Shown piece after piece: positions 41,049-54,600 of a stretch of DNA of 64,000 nucleotides. This DNA is from Linepithema humile (Eukaryota; Arthropoda; Insecta; Hymenoptera; Formicidae), in contig NC_090134.1 of NCBI RefSeq assembly GCF_040581485.1, positions 10,756,501 to 10,820,500 of the forward strand, read 5' to 3'. Every line of letters begins with the position of its first letter. Position 1 is the stretch's first letter. Position numbers and translations under genes: made by a program. The notes under the pieces were generated by a model that was not told the DNA's origin, made no database searches, and was given only the letters and a program-made list of their open reading frames with translations.

Positions 41049-41517
41049 TATACGTGGACCAGCGTAGATACGAAGCCCAGTAGCCCAGGGCCATAAGGTC
41101 GGCCCTCCTCTACTGCCTCACCTACACGCGCTCAGGAGGTGAAGGAGGAGAAGGAAGAATAAGAAGTAGTAGCAGCCGAAGAAGAAGACGGAGAGGAAAC
41201 AGCGAAGTAAGCGTGGAAGAAAGAGAGAAGGAAAAAAACGAAGGGATCGTCCACATGCGACTCGAGCTTACACGGTCTATACTTTGCGTCGTGGTATCTG
41301 TATCTCAATTCTAACGACATACGAAGACGGCGAGCGCAGGACGAAGAGAGACAGAATGAGGGAGGCCGAGAGAGGAAGCTAGGGGAAAGAAAAGAAAGGA
41401 AAAGGACGAGGCGGAGAGAGCGACGCGGTCCGATCAGGTCTCTTGCGTTGTGTCGGAGCTGACTCCGTAATTTTCTAATTATATACTCGAAAATAATTGG
41501 TTATTATCCTTCTACGT

Positions 41518-41546
41518 GTATGTGTGTGTGTGTGCGCGCGCGCGCG
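41518..41546. repeat. (TG)n-(CG)n alternating tract
   Basis: About 29 bases of strictly alternating purine/pyrimidine, passing from TGTGTG into CGCGCGCG. Confidence 0.85.
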
Positions 41547-41677
41547 TCTATGTGTTTGTCTGATGCTGCGCCGGATCGCGGATGCTCCATAGTTTGGGCC
41601 TAAAGAAAATCACGAGCGCGTCATGAAGCGCCGCGCCGCCGGTTCTCCTTCGTTTCCACTCGGTTTCTCTTCTTCTT

Positions 41678-41678
<1 letters not shown>

Positions 41679-41732
<54 letters not shown>
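41679..41732. repeat. (CT)27 microsatellite
   Basis: Uninterrupted CT dinucleotides between TTCTTCTTG and GGTCTTGCC. Confidence 0.93.
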
Positions 41733-41737
<5 letters not shown>

Positions 41738-43549
41738 TGCCTGTGTGAGAATCATCTGCCATTTAAAATCCGCCGTGAATGACAGTTTCCGGAGTGGAGC
41801 GCGGAATTAATGAAGAATGTTAAGTAGATACAACGCGATGCATCAGGCGTACACATTTGTGCACAATTGATTATTTATACGATCGTTATTATAATTCGGA
41901 AATATTGGTGCTACTTAGAAACACAGTCGACGCAAATTTGGTAAACGAGTGTCGACGTGACTTTGAGATTGAAAAGAAGAGTCATCCCGGATGCATGGGT
42001 GCGCTGACTGGAGGAAAAGCGGGAAGTGCCGGTGCTCGACGATAAATTAGCAGTGAATTCATGAGTTTACGTCGGTAGAACACACCGGTAGCAACGGTAG
42101 TCCTTCGAGAACAAAACGATAGTCATCTCCTCTTTCACAAAGGGTCGAGGAGATTCACGAGTGGAGCGACGTCTCGCCCCTAATTTGCCGGGTCAGCGTT
42201 CTTCTTCGGGGCACGGGAACGCGTTCGGGGTATTAATAAAAACGGTGAGAAATAGCTCGCGCAATATCTGAAATCGGTTCCACCGACATTTCTCCGACGG
42301 GTAACGATCAACGATATTGATGTGGTTCGAAAGATATGTAAAATCGTCAACGTCGTCCAACGCGGGCTCGTACGATCGATGAATCGTAGACAGGTATGCT
42401 AGTGAGATAAGTTCTCTCGATCGCTAAATCGATCTTATCGTTACATACAATTTGGTTTTTCGGAGATACACGTGTTGATGAGACGTATCGATTAGACGGA
42501 GACGGTAACGCTTGCATGATTTGAGAGAGCTTGAAACTTTCTTCTGTACATCGTACTAATTTAATACATCAACTCTGCAAAAATTTATCAATAAAGGTAA
42601 ACTTTTTAGCTATTTCACATAAAAATGTTTATTTTTTTATCTAAAGGCAATATGATAAAATAGAGAAATATTATTTTTTTCAAGTTAATAGTCAAATAAT
42701 AAAAAGTAAAGAAAAGGTAGAAAAAATAAATTATAATTTTAATTTTAGGGGTTTACATATTTTTCTATGTTTTTATCGTGCGATATAGGATAGATCAAAA
42801 TAATGATATACGTTTTTCAAATACGTGCACGACAGAGAGTTATATTACTTCCATTAATATTCCGCTACTGTTGAAACATAAAAAAGTGTTTTCTAAAATC
42901 ACGGTGCCACACCTATTATTTTAAATGTTTTACCCTTGATCAACGGATAAATTATTATCTGCAGATGATCTTTGCATGTACATAATGTGAAGGAGATTCA
43001 TTGATCTGAGGATATTAATAAGCCCTGGTGTTCAAGATGAAACAAACCGTTCGTGATATCGACAATATCATGGTCGATGTCTAGGGCTGTAAGAATGTTG
43101 CGGACTGACAGATCGTTGACGTGATCTACAGAAGAAAACTAACGGCGACGTTTTATGCGGGTCATTAGTTTACAACCGGTGGCACATTAGTTCGCATTAG
43201 TACACGTTTGTTTATATACGTATGTCGACCGAATCCGACAGAAATCAACAATCTCACGATCGGACTCATGTACCGGATCGAGCAGCGGCTAAATGGAAAA
43301 ATTATGCCACTCGAAATGGTTTTGTTCCATCCTCCTTTACCTTCCGACAGCGCCTCTTCTCTTATGCGACTCGTGAATTCATGAACCATCGCGAAGATCT
43401 CGATCCTTCGATCGAGGCGTTCGAATGTCGTCTCGTTGCATCGCACCGACGTTAGTCTGCGCACGGAAATTTACGTAATACCGGTGTAATTCTTGGCCTG
43501 ATCCCGATTCAGGATAAATATAGGTCGCACGCCCGTTATTTCGGCGCAT

Positions 43550-43631
43550 CCTGTGATTGCGCATGCGGTGGCCATTTAATTTCGCTATATTGCAGCGAAA
43601 TTAAATGGCCACCGTGCGACTATAATACAGG
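43550..43631. other. Strong hairpin: 21-bp perfect arms, 7-base loop, within an 82-base foldback
   Basis: Left arm 43566-43586 and right arm 43594-43614 are perfect reverse complements (arms contain GGCCATTTAATTTCGCT); the loop is ATATTGC. Pairing resumes imperfectly outward and ends with CCTGT at 43550-43554 against ACAGG at 43627-43631. The 82-base span is pre-miRNA-like, but the perfect inner stem also fits a small foldback element. Neither arm matches an insect miRNA I know. Confidence 0.7.
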
Positions 43632-44471
43632 TGTCAATTCTGATACCATTAATTTTGTAATTTTTAATGTGATACAAGTGCGTGTCTGATTTAAATTCTT
43701 GTCGACCCGATACGCAACTTGGCGATAAAATAAGCTCCGATAAATCTCGGATTCATCGTAAAATCTATAAAACGTGTTGAATCGTGTAATAAGTAATTTC
43801 AAATTTTGTTCTAGATGATGTTATTGTATTTTCTATGCAGCATGTTTAAAAATTGTGATACGGGCAAAATTTGATTATATCTTGGACAAACAAATATTTA
43901 ATTTATATATTAATGCAACTTTTACTGGACAAATAAAATAGATTTATTGTAAAAACTCGAACTTACTTATTACATAATCGGATAAAGTAAAACAAGGTGT
44001 TAATCGATTTTATAATACATATTTACACATTGATTTAAGAATTTGTGTAGTTTGTGTAGTTTAAGAATTTGTGTTTTCAAGGAGAGATAACATTAACTAT
44101 TTTTCAATCTAATTTTGGACATTTGTAAAGCAAGTCTGAAGTAAAATTACATGGTAAAAACCATGCTATTTTATGTTATCTGTTGTAAATCAGGAATATA
44201 AGTTTAAAAAGTTACAGTGTCTGGCGAACAAAGTTCCAGAATGTCAGAGGACACAAATAGTCCTTTGCAGATTTTAGATGTGTGCCGGAAAGACTGATAT
44301 CAGCGCTGATAAAGCAACCAGCTGTAGGTCAAATAGGTCTACTTTTGCATTTATGCATCGAACGCGATCAACCAGCAAAGTAGATCTTGTTTTTATTCAA
44401 GTTATAAAAGCAGCGTATGTGTACGTCGTGCACATTATTTTAAATAACGAATTCTGCGCTCTCTCTCTTTT

Positions 44472-44547
<76 letters not shown>

Positions 44548-45920
44548 ACTCTAAAAAAAAAAACTCTAAAAAATATTTTGCTAATATTGACATAATCGCA
44601 AAAATTGTTAAAAAAATGTATTGTATTACATTTATAATTTTGAATTAACAAATTATCTAATCAGATTAAAAAATATAAAGGTTATGTATGCGCATATACA
44701 AACATAATTTTCATTAAAAGCGAAAAAAAATAAAGGAAAAAATACAAGAAACATAAAAGCAAGTAAAACCACGAAATTTTAGCAATAATGCCTTACTCGT
44801 CATGTTCAAGAAAAACTAAAATCTTGCTCAACGAATGATGGCGATTGTCCTAATATTCATGGCAGCGATAGAAAACAAAATTATCGCGGCCGATTAAAAA
44901 CGGCCACTATGTGCTAGAGCGACGCAGCGCGACGCAGCGTTCACCACGATATCAAAAGGCCTGTCGTCCAGCATCGTCGACGTCCGGGCTTAATGCATAT
45001 GGAAACAGGAAGCTGGCGACGTCGAAAGGTCAGCCGGCGTTTCGCCGGGTGACGAAAGGTTATCTCTCGCGCGACGGACGCGGATGTGTCAAACGCCGAG
45101 GTGGTGACCATGCCCCTCCCCCTCCCCCCCCCCCTTCATCCATGGCGCCGCGGTGTGGGCACGAAATGAAATTCAATCTTTGACTACGCCGGATTTGCAT
45201 ACTTTCCCTGTGCTTCAGAAGCTCTAACGACTGTCAACGCATAAACAAAGGATTACCATAAGAGGGGCCTATCCTCGGAGCAATCCATTTTTTCGGCCAG
45301 ACCGGTCAGGCTGTGCCCCAGAATTCCCGGCACTATGTGGACGATACTAGATGGCGGAAACGCATAAATCAGCGGTGTTTGATGTGTGTCAGAAGTTACG
45401 CGGGTTCTTTCAAGACTCCGTTCTTGAAATATTTAATCGGAATGTTATTATGATTGATACTTTTTCGATGATGATCGAAGATATTTACCGATTGTCAAAA
45501 CTGATTTCTATTAAATAAATTACAGTTTTTATATTTCGTTCCTAATGCTTTTATCTAAAATTTAGCAATTACTTGTTTTCACTTTGGAAGATAAAAACCC
45601 GCAAAGTAATGGAAGAAGCGAGGTGGTTCAAACAATACATCGAGGACGATAGCGAGTGAGACGAACAAGGCGAATAAGAGCGCGATTGTGAGGAAAAGAA
45701 GGAGAAAAAAGAGAAAGTCAAAAAAGTGAGTGAGTGAGTGAGTGAGAGAGAGAGAAAGAGAAAGAGAAAGGAGGGAGGGGGAGAGAAGACGAAGGATCGT
45801 AGGGTCGTCGTTCCTGCGGATGATGAAGTGGCCCTCTTGTTATCCCTAAATACCACGCGCGGCTCATGAGCAAACAGCGACCGCAGTGAGACTGCCCGCC
45901 GGTTAACACCGTCGGTCCCT
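43632..45920. other. Gene-free sequence
   Basis: AT-rich at 43.8-44.2 kb; CT array at 44461-44546 followed by a ten-base A run; GC-richer at 44.88-45.35 kb with a C run near 45123-45134; GTGA/GAAA repeats at 45.73-45.77 kb. Octamer ATTTGCAT at 45193-45200. No supported gene. Confidence 0.4.
44461..44546. repeat. (CT)n microsatellite with TTT interruptions
   Basis: Eighty-six bases of CT repeats with four short interruptions, followed by ACTCTAAAAAAAAAA. Confidence 0.93.
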
Positions 45921-46130
45921 ATGGGGGCCCGTAAGACCCGCGCCTTAGGGGGGCCGGAGCCCCCACTGGCTTCTAGCACCCTTGTTCAACCCATTATAAA
46001 CAAGGCCTGTCTGGACCTCAATGCATTATATCCTGATATTCCTGCTTCAGCGCCGGATTCAGGACTCACACCGGACAGCGCCCATATCCTCGTCCCCGTT
46101 CCCTCTCATCCCGCTTTCCAGCACCTTTGA
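45921..46130 (+). other. ATG-initiated 69-codon frame in a GC-rich island, unknown
   Basis: Begins MGARKTRALGG, is rich in Pro, Ala, Ser and Leu, and ends HPAFQHL before TGA. Its composition (GC-rich, C-ending codons) contrasts with the AT-rich DNA that follows. I see no domain, no signal peptide and no neighbouring exon. The frame could equally be a chance opening in GC-rich sequence, which opens frames easily. Confidence 0.15.
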
Positions 46131-47116
46131 TTAAACAGCTCGTCGAAAAAAGTGTGCGGGTTAATCTACGTTTTGATCATTCTCACGGCGCATTTTTAAT
46201 TCGCGACTCATACGTGGCCGCGAATTATCTCGTCATAAAAGAAAATATAATAGAAATAAATGTATATTTTGTTTCATCGAAATGACAAAAAAACGAACAG
46301 ATAAGTGTAAAATTCAAATGTAACAAAAAGGACAGTTCTTCTTTATCAACATTCCTTTGTAGCAATAATTTTATTGCTACATTAAAAATGATAACTAATT
46401 TAATCTTAATTAACTATAATGTTAAAATGTATAGAGAAAGCACAAGTTAAAAGAATATTTTAGAAATTAGAGCGTATTAGATAATTATAGCGTATCAATT
46501 GACGGCAATGATTTATGGAAAGGAAATGATAGAGACACTTTATACCTGTTCGTGTTTCGTTGGATCGAACTTATCGCTTTTACGGACCCAACTGGCCCCA
46601 CTAATATTGACCAATCATTGACCTCTCCCATTCTTCCGTGACTCACGAGAAGCCTGTCCGATATTTACGGAGGGCGCACGAAGAGCATTGATTAAATACC
46701 GTACTAATTAAATAATTTATTACGGACGCCCGCGCACCTACGCCCAGCTGATAAACGACAGCCCATTCTTTTGGAGGTCGTGATGGGCCTACGGAATGCT
46801 CTCCACGAGTTCAAATAGGACTTCTCTTTCTCGATGTGGCAGTCAGCAGGCCGTATCATTTAAGGGATAAAAATCATCGGCCCGTGAAATTAATCTCACA
46901 CGACGTACGCACTTGAGTTCGAGAGCCGATACGTCTCACAAAATCGGCATAAAAAATTGTTCAAATATATCAAATATTTTAATACGATAGTCAATTTAGT
47001 GGACGAGAAGCTTTAATGTTAACTCATATTAACGCGGGGCGCCAAATATTACTTATATTTGCTGTATTTGTTTCAAGCAATGCCTGCAATTAATTTAGTT
47101 CCTATAAAAATATCAA
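46131..47116. other. Gene-free AT-rich sequence
   Basis: Contains a 24-base near-perfect palindrome at 46358-46381 (TGTAGCAATAA, TT, TTATTGCTACA). Nothing else recognisable. Confidence 0.45.
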
Positions 47117-47362
47117 TTATTGATGGAGTACTGGAGTACTGGAGTACTGGAGTACTGGCGTACTGGCTAATATTCTTAGTCTTTTACGTCTAAATCGTCT
47201 TTGATCTCTTTCTTCAATTTCAACAGGCAGATGCAACGGCGTATTTTTGTCATGCCAATCCTTCAATACATAACCCGGCTTAAGAACATCGCCCGCAGTT
47301 ATACGACAGAAAGTGACATAAAAAGGATTTTTAGGCAGATGTTTTCTGTTCGAATTGTCCAC
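47117..47362 (-). other. Protein-like open segment ending in an 8-bp minisatellite, unknown
   Basis: Minus-strand open frame of 81 codons, opening on GTG and not ATG, with a central stretch (KNPFYVTFCRITAGDVLKPG and onward to about residue 62) that reads like ordinary protein and is less AT-rich than its flanks. It runs into the 8-bp repeat at 47124-47163. No family recognised; could be a relic exon or transposon piece. Confidence 0.15.
47124..47163. repeat. Five tandem copies of an 8-bp unit, TGGAGTAC
   Basis: Four exact TGGAGTAC units and a fifth TGGCGTAC, then TGG. Each junction makes the palindrome AGTACT. Confidence 0.93.
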
Positions 47363-50300
47363 AAACGAAAGGTAGCCATAAACAAAAATGAATATAAAAC
47401 AAATTCTTGTAATAAAAATGTATGATTATATTCTTAAACATTAAAGATAGATTATATTCTTTTTTTATTTTTTGAAGCCAATTGTTTAAAAATTAAAGTA
47501 AAAATATTCTAGAATGTTTTAAGATTAGAATTAAAATCTAAGATTAAAGTCTACATGTGTTTTTATATTAACACACGTTTATTGATTACACGTTTTCTTT
47601 CTCTTGGAATGTATAAGTATACTATATACTACAGAAAAATTATTATTTGCAAGAGTATTGTAATATTAATAAGAATAACAGAACAGTTTTATCGTAGATT
47701 AGTAATATATGTATTTCTGGAGGATGCTCTTATATATATATATTCGCTACAGTTTAAGCTACGTCATTTATCGAATGATAAATTAACAGTAATAATGAAA
47801 GGAGACCCCGTTCTTGGATTGAATCGTTTCCGGTCGGCGCGTGTTTCTCCCTCGTCTGAATCATTATTTCCTCGTGGATGACCTAACATCCAGTCATTTA
47901 GAGTTGCTAAAGGAATTACCCCTCAAAGATCACACGAGAGTAAACACTCAATTCAGTGACCATTTCATGTTACCAAAATTTATCAATAACTGAAGAATGG
48001 TAAAAGTATTTTTTAAACACTTTAAGAAAAAATTCATAACTATGTTTATAAACATAAAGTCAATTTTTCCTCGACAAAGAGTTTTTCTCGATAAATCTAG
48101 AATTTAAATTTCTTCTTCCAAGGGTAAATTAAATTTTGAGAATCTATTAAAAATAAATGTATAATGTTATTCTAATGTACACACCTTAATCTAACAAATT
48201 AAAAAATTATAAATTGTGCATGTTCGGAATTTCATTTGCATTGCTTTTAACGTAAATTGATTTGTGAAGGTAAATACTGTACGATAAATATAAATATATT
48301 GTTAGTTAAAATTACAGATATTTCTACAAGCGGCATTCTAAAAATCGCTGTTATATCGCTGCCGGAAAGTCACCCCAGGACGCTGGTGCGCGGTCCGAAC
48401 CGTCACGGGACTCTATTGGCGATGTTGCGGAAACGGTGTTTGAAGGGAGCCACACCGGATTAGAACGAATCATTAGTGCCATCGTGACACAATGGTACAG
48501 CCACGTGGATTCTCAGGAAGTTTAGTGCGGCGGAGATTGCAAGGCGTGCGCCGAACAGAGGAAGACAGAGCCTTTCGCTCTCCCTCTTCTTGTTTTTTTG
48601 ATCCTACAATGCGTACACGTGATGTCTAAATCTAAGTATCCGCGACCCCGGAACGAAAGCGGATCCACGACGTTACCGGAATAATTTACGATTTGTTATT
48701 CCGTCCTGATGCCCCGGTCGCTACCCTCGTGCCGGATGCGTTTTTAGCTTTTTAACCGATGAAAAGATTATGTGTTAAGCATCACATTCAATATTATAAA
48801 AAAAGGCAATATTTTTATCAAGAAATATCCTTTACTAAGAAAAATCAGAAATATACACGGAAAAAATATTGCTATTGCAGCAAAATTGTTGTTGCTAAAA
48901 AAAATATTAAAATAAGATAAAATAATATATTTCTTTAGAAATATTTTTTAACTAACAAAGTAAGTTAAAATCTTAAATCGCTCCAGTTTAAAAAATTCTT
49001 ACGAATCAAGATTTTTATTAACTAATATTTGAGAATGAGAAAATGGTCGTCTTTAAAAATAGTATAGTGGCTAATATTTTTGATAAAAATATTTTCTATA
49101 AAAAACAGTCTTGGTCGATAAACGATCACTGAGAAACTATTCAGTGTATCTCCGCATATCTTGACTCCGGTGACCACAAGAAGCATTGCAGCTTCTAATT
49201 CTATTCAGCGTTCTGATATTCAACATCCTCGCGCTCGCATGATTCGAAATTCTACGTGCGCAATCTCCCGTATAGCGCTGACCAAAATGGGAGTACATTC
49301 AGAGGCGGCACTAGACCGTAAAGACGATGAAGGCGCATGATGCATTCACCCCTGCGTCTCAAAATGCCCACCTCAGGAGCAAGTTGGGCGACTGGAAAAT
49401 ATTTTGGTACCCTATTGACGTTGGTGGTAGTTTCGCAACTCCTTTCCCCCATTTTGTTCAAGATTTCCTACGCGACACGTCGTTGGCGAACAAAAGCATA
49501 CGCCGCGGAAACACAATAACGCGATCAGAGAGCGATCCTCCGCTTTCGAGCATTGTAATCGCACTCTGGGAACAATCCCCCCTGGCGCGCCAACTCTCTG
49601 GAGCAGCCGTCCAGTCAGAGAGACAAATTTCACCCCTAAATGCGCAAATAAAGGATAAAAGCCGCCAAATTAGCCCAGCGAAAATGACATAAATCAAAAT
49701 ATTAGAAAACAGCCGCGTGGATGGAAGCGGTTGGTGCATGAAGGTGGATGAAGGATTTATGGGATCGGTCCGGTGTACCAGGTCGACGCGAAAGCGAGGG
49801 CGTGCCCCTCTGCCGTCCCCCCAACGCTCGTTCCGTCTCTTTCCTTTCGATGCCACTCTCTTCGTCCGCGCCCTCTACCCCGCCGACCCCTCCGTGATGC
49901 ATCCTGTACCGCGGATCAACGCGACTTTTGTTTAAAACATGATCTATCGCTTAAATACCTAAAACCGGACTATTTATGGGTCTGCCACCTAGAGAGGAGG
50001 GATGTCACCCCGGCAGGACAGTGGCAGGATCCTCCTCTTCACTTTTTCTTCCTTTTTGCACCAAGAGCGACGCGACTATGCAGGTGAAATCCCACGCCTT
50101 TGAATTCTCTCTACGAACGTGAAACGCTCTCTCACCCTCTTTTTCCCCCCTCTCTTTCTCTTTCTCTGTTTCGCTTCTGTCCTGCCTCCTTCCGTCTTTT
50201 TTTTTCATCGACGAAGGGTTCTCCCCAATCTCTCCCTCGGATGCAATGAAATTTGACACGTTCCCTTTATAACGGCAGATATTCTTTTATCATTTGGACA

Positions 50301-51570
50301 CACTTTCCTGGCGGTGCAATTGAGGGTTTGGGTCTTTCGCTCTCTCGTTTATTCTTCACGTCATGGAGTCCTTACAAAGGTAGTACCTAGAGTTGATAGC
50401 AATGACAATATGGATTCTCCAGTGGCACAAAGCGCGGTCAAAGCGTGAATAGATATAACATTTCCTTGGACATGCAAATGTCCGTCGCGCAATTACGCGC
50501 TAGTGCGCGTTTTGAGATACATCGTCGTGACAAATCCTGTCTGAATGCGTGATTTAATTGCTGTTATACTAGGGTTACTAATTATAGTTAACTTTACTAA
50601 AGAAAAGACGATTTCTATTTTAATCTTTACTATTTCCAATTTTTGATTAAATCTTAAGAATTTAAGCAGTTTCTAAAGAATTTTTCATTTGTTTGTCTTC
50701 AACAGTGTCATAAATTAATGACCGAACTCTGTGACAACGGTTGAGAAAAGACAGAGAAAGTGCTTTGATCCAACTTGGAGCAAGAAGCACCTAACATTCG
50801 TTATTTTCACGTTTTTCCCATGGTAGATTTTTCGTGTGATACACGTCGATTCTCGCGATGCGATAAACAGAAAACGAGAGAGATCATTGTTTCTGCGGCA
50901 TAACGCGTATTTTTTTTTTCTCTCGTTCTTTCGCGACTGCTCTCTTAAGAAGAGAGAAACGAAAAGCGCACTTTAGATGGACACGTCGATAGATCGACAA
51001 GTTAACGAAGAGGGCAGGATCCTCCGTAACCGAGAACATGGCAGCGAAACAAAAAGCCGTAGAGATTCGCGGCGAAGATTGTGTCAACTCGGCTGCGGAA
51101 GCTGTGTCGGATTCATAACTTTCGGCGCTTAAGTGCCTGTTGCACCAGCCTTGTTGAACGCGCCGTGTGCATATTTCTGTCGTACACTGGAAATTAATCG
51201 ATTAATACTATGTTACGATAATGTGTGCGAGCCAAGAGGAAACGCAGCGCGACGTGACGCGGTTTTAACGTCGACGTGCTTTATATGCCAAAAGGAAATC
51301 GTAAACGCGAACATCTTTAGACTTTAATGCGTCGCTTCGAGATGTAATTTTACAACCGCAGTGTGTGTTTGCGCGTGTCTCATACGGGCGTGTTGCGTTA
51401 AAATTATACAGGAGATCGTCCACGGCGAGCGAATGAGCTTCTACGATTCTTCGGTATTACTAATCAATGTCGTCAAATTGATATTATTGCAACTATTAGA
51501 GCGGCTTAATTGACATTTGTCAACGTTAAATTTCAAAGTAGGCATTTCCTATACGAATTTTCTCACTGAG
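47363..51570. other. Gene-free sequence
   Basis: AT-rich at 47.4-48.3 and 48.75-49.15 kb; GC-richer at 48.35-48.7, 49.25-50.1 and 50.85-51.4 kb without recognisable coding content. Octamers: ATTTGCAT at 48234-48241, ATGCAAAT at 50472-50479. Confidence 0.4.
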
Positions 51571-51577
51571 CGCGCGC

Positions 51578-51614
<37 letters not shown>
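51571..51614. repeat. (CG)n-(GA)n compound repeat
   Basis: CGCGCGCGC followed by about 17 GA units, ending GATATG. Confidence 0.92.
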
Positions 51615-51616
<2 letters not shown>

Positions 51617-54600
51617 TGTAGCGTATTTTACAATTTAAAAAGTATTGCAAAATAAAACTTTGATAAGTTACTATTATAAATTATATTGCCTATATGGAAA
51701 AGAATTTACTGGCACAACAAATTTTACTCTGTCGTAACAAAACATGTTAATTATTATTTGCTCAGCAAAGATATTTGTTATGAATGCTAATTTTGCTAAA
51801 TTTGCAAATTATATTGCTATTATAACAAATTTGTACTGGTAACGATTTTGCTGCATTAACACAATACATTTGTTAGAAATAAATTATTTTGTTGTAGTAG
51901 TCAGTTGATGTGCCTTTACGAACAAATGTGTATTCAGTAAAATTTATCTATTCTACCAGTAAAACAGATTTTACCGAATAAATTTGATATACCGAATAAT
52001 TTAAAAAATTAGTTATTGTAGCAAAGTTCTGTGTAGCTCTCATCACATCTAATATGCAATAGCAACAATGATTTTGTTGCAAAAATTTCTTTTTATGTAT
52101 GCAATTATTAAACATTTTTACACGCTTAACATTAGTGATACAAGTTATGAAAAAATGTATTAAGTTGTGTTATAAGTAATTTGGGATTATATAATAAATT
52201 CTCTTATTACAATTTCGATAAACGAATATTTAATTTATGTTAATTGTTAATCATTTTGCGCTTTGCCTGACAAAAAAGTAGATAGATTTATTTGACAGGT
52301 TCAAAATTATACTTATTACACAACCCAATACAAGATATTCATGAACAAAAAACAATTCTAATTTCCATTCAGACGCGAGACTGTTATTTCAAACAACCGT
52401 CGGCGCTCGAACTGCGTAAAAACAGATCGCGCGTGAACGCATCGTACGTTTACGGCACGATTGCTGCCGAATCTCGTTTTCGCGGTACGTAAGTTTGCAA
52501 AAAGCGTGACAATAACAACGACGAGCGACGCTCGCCGTCGCCGGGCCCTTACGTAAAGGTAAGCGGCGATATGGCAGCGCCGATAAGGCTTTGGGCCACG
52601 CATTGTCGCGGCGATACGTAATATGCGCGAGCGCGGCGTATTCGCATGAATAATGTATGTAGTTCGCCGTTATCTATGTGGCGACTGTTCGCCATCGACA
52701 CGGGATATATAGCGCGATAAGGAACGACAGAATCGGACAGCGGCCTGATGTCCCGGTCTACTCGCGAAGATAAGCTGCGGAATAGAAAAGGATCGAAGGC
52801 GGTGAAACGGTAGCATGGTTAAAAAAAAATCCGGCGAGGAAGAGGAAAAGAGTGAAAGAAGCAACGAGCATTGAAGAAGAAGTCGTAAATGCATTTATGT
52901 ATTTCTCGCGATCGTGATCCGTTGATGCTGGTCTCCGCTCCACTCCGCATTCGCGGGAGAACATTTTGTCGTTTTGCCAGGGCCGCTTCGGATGTCAAAC
53001 AGGACTTGTAAAGCATTAGACATTAAGAACACACGCAATAACTCGCGGTATGTACCGATCGCGTAAATGTCAATTTGTATTAATCTTAATTAATCGAATC
53101 TTGTTTTGTGCATTACGCGCGAAGAGTATCGCTAATCGTAGTTGATTAATTAATTATGATAATAAATGAATAAATAAATATAATTTTCTAAATAAATAAA
53201 AATAAACACAAAATAAATACCGGCTGCAAAATTTCAAGATAAGCTCGAGGAGAAGTGCGAATATTAATATTCTGACAAATGTCAGAAACCGACCCTGCTC
53301 TTTCCTTCCCCTTTGTTCCAACTCTGACCAACATCATCGACTATCTTTCTCCATCTCGCGACACGACTTTTTTCTCTGTCGGCATTGCGACGTGCGATCG
53401 CGTTTACAAGCTGTGTCGAGAAACCGCAGTATCGATCGTACAAGATGTATTCACGAACGGCTCGTTTTACGGCCGTATTGTATAGTCGATCGACACGAAT
53501 CTACATTGCGTATCCGTCACGCGGACGCCGAAGAGAGAACAGATCGATTTGGGCGATCAATCTCGAAAAAAATTCAAAGTGCCGCGTCTATGCGCGAGAC
53601 TCCTCGTACGAGAAGCCATTTCGATAAAGATCGGCCGGACATTGTATGTAACGTGAGCTTTGTATTGACATCTTGAGATATCAAACGTAAGAAAAAAATT
53701 GAAAAACAATCTCAGAAAAAGAAAATTTAAAGTAATGTTAAAAACAAATTTTACAGAAACTTTGTTACATAGATAAAATAGCATTAAGAAGAAATAAATT
53801 TGTAGCGCAGCTGTCAGCCGGTCGCAAGGTGTCCGACCTAAAATTTGCCCATAACCGTTCGTCGGACATACGGCCGCCTTGATATCGCAGCGAAAATCTA
53901 TTTTTCACCGAGAGGACGAGATCATGGTAGGATGTAACATGTGTTTTACTTGATTCTGACAGTGGAACAGGCGAGAGACAAAAGCGGACAGGTTGATTGC
54001 AAACGTGTCGTTCTCGCTTTCCGTACCGGGGAACTGTCGGATGCAAAACGGAGTCGAAATGTTTCTTCTCGTTCTTTTTTCTTGTTTTCTCTCGACCGCC
54101 GCCACCCTCGACAGGATTATCTGATCCTTGCTCTCATCACCGAAAGAACAAAACGCAAGTTGCCCTATCCAGTCACCATCGCGATCGTGGTACATGATCT
54201 ACGCGCCGCTACTGTTATCTTTCGTCGATCGAGGATATTTACTTATTGCCGGTCCTGAGAGGTCTCTTCCATCCCTTGGAACCATGGCTACCATCTTGCC
54301 GTGCTCCGTTCGTGTCACGCCAGAGTTGCGAGCTAGCGACAGATATAATGAACGTTCTGCTCGCACGCGATCCGTTGTTCTACAAGCACCGTCATGTTAA
54401 TTGCTCCTACAGAGCAAAATTATCCGTTATGCTTGGAATTTTTCTTTCCGTTGAAATTTATTTTATATGTATATCATGCAAAAATTCGAGTATGTACGAA
54501 ACTTAATCCGTTGTATTATTTAACAATGCCTAAAACATTTTATGCACACCTTATTTTATGCAGAAAATACAGATAATTATTTAACGATTTAGCTTAATTA

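Larger units (their letters stand above)
41049..43549. other. Gene-free sequence with two low-complexity tracts
   Basis: GAAGAAG-rich at 41.13-41.45 kb, an alternating TG/CG tract at about 41518-41546 (Z-DNA potential), a pure CT run at 41679-41732, then mixed sequence. The span 42.5-42.9 kb is AT-rich. No supported gene. Confidence 0.4.

Noticed and set aside
49327..49856. Overlapping 121- and 132-codon frames on opposite strands
   Set aside because: No family features on either strand; both are explained by a GC-richer stretch.
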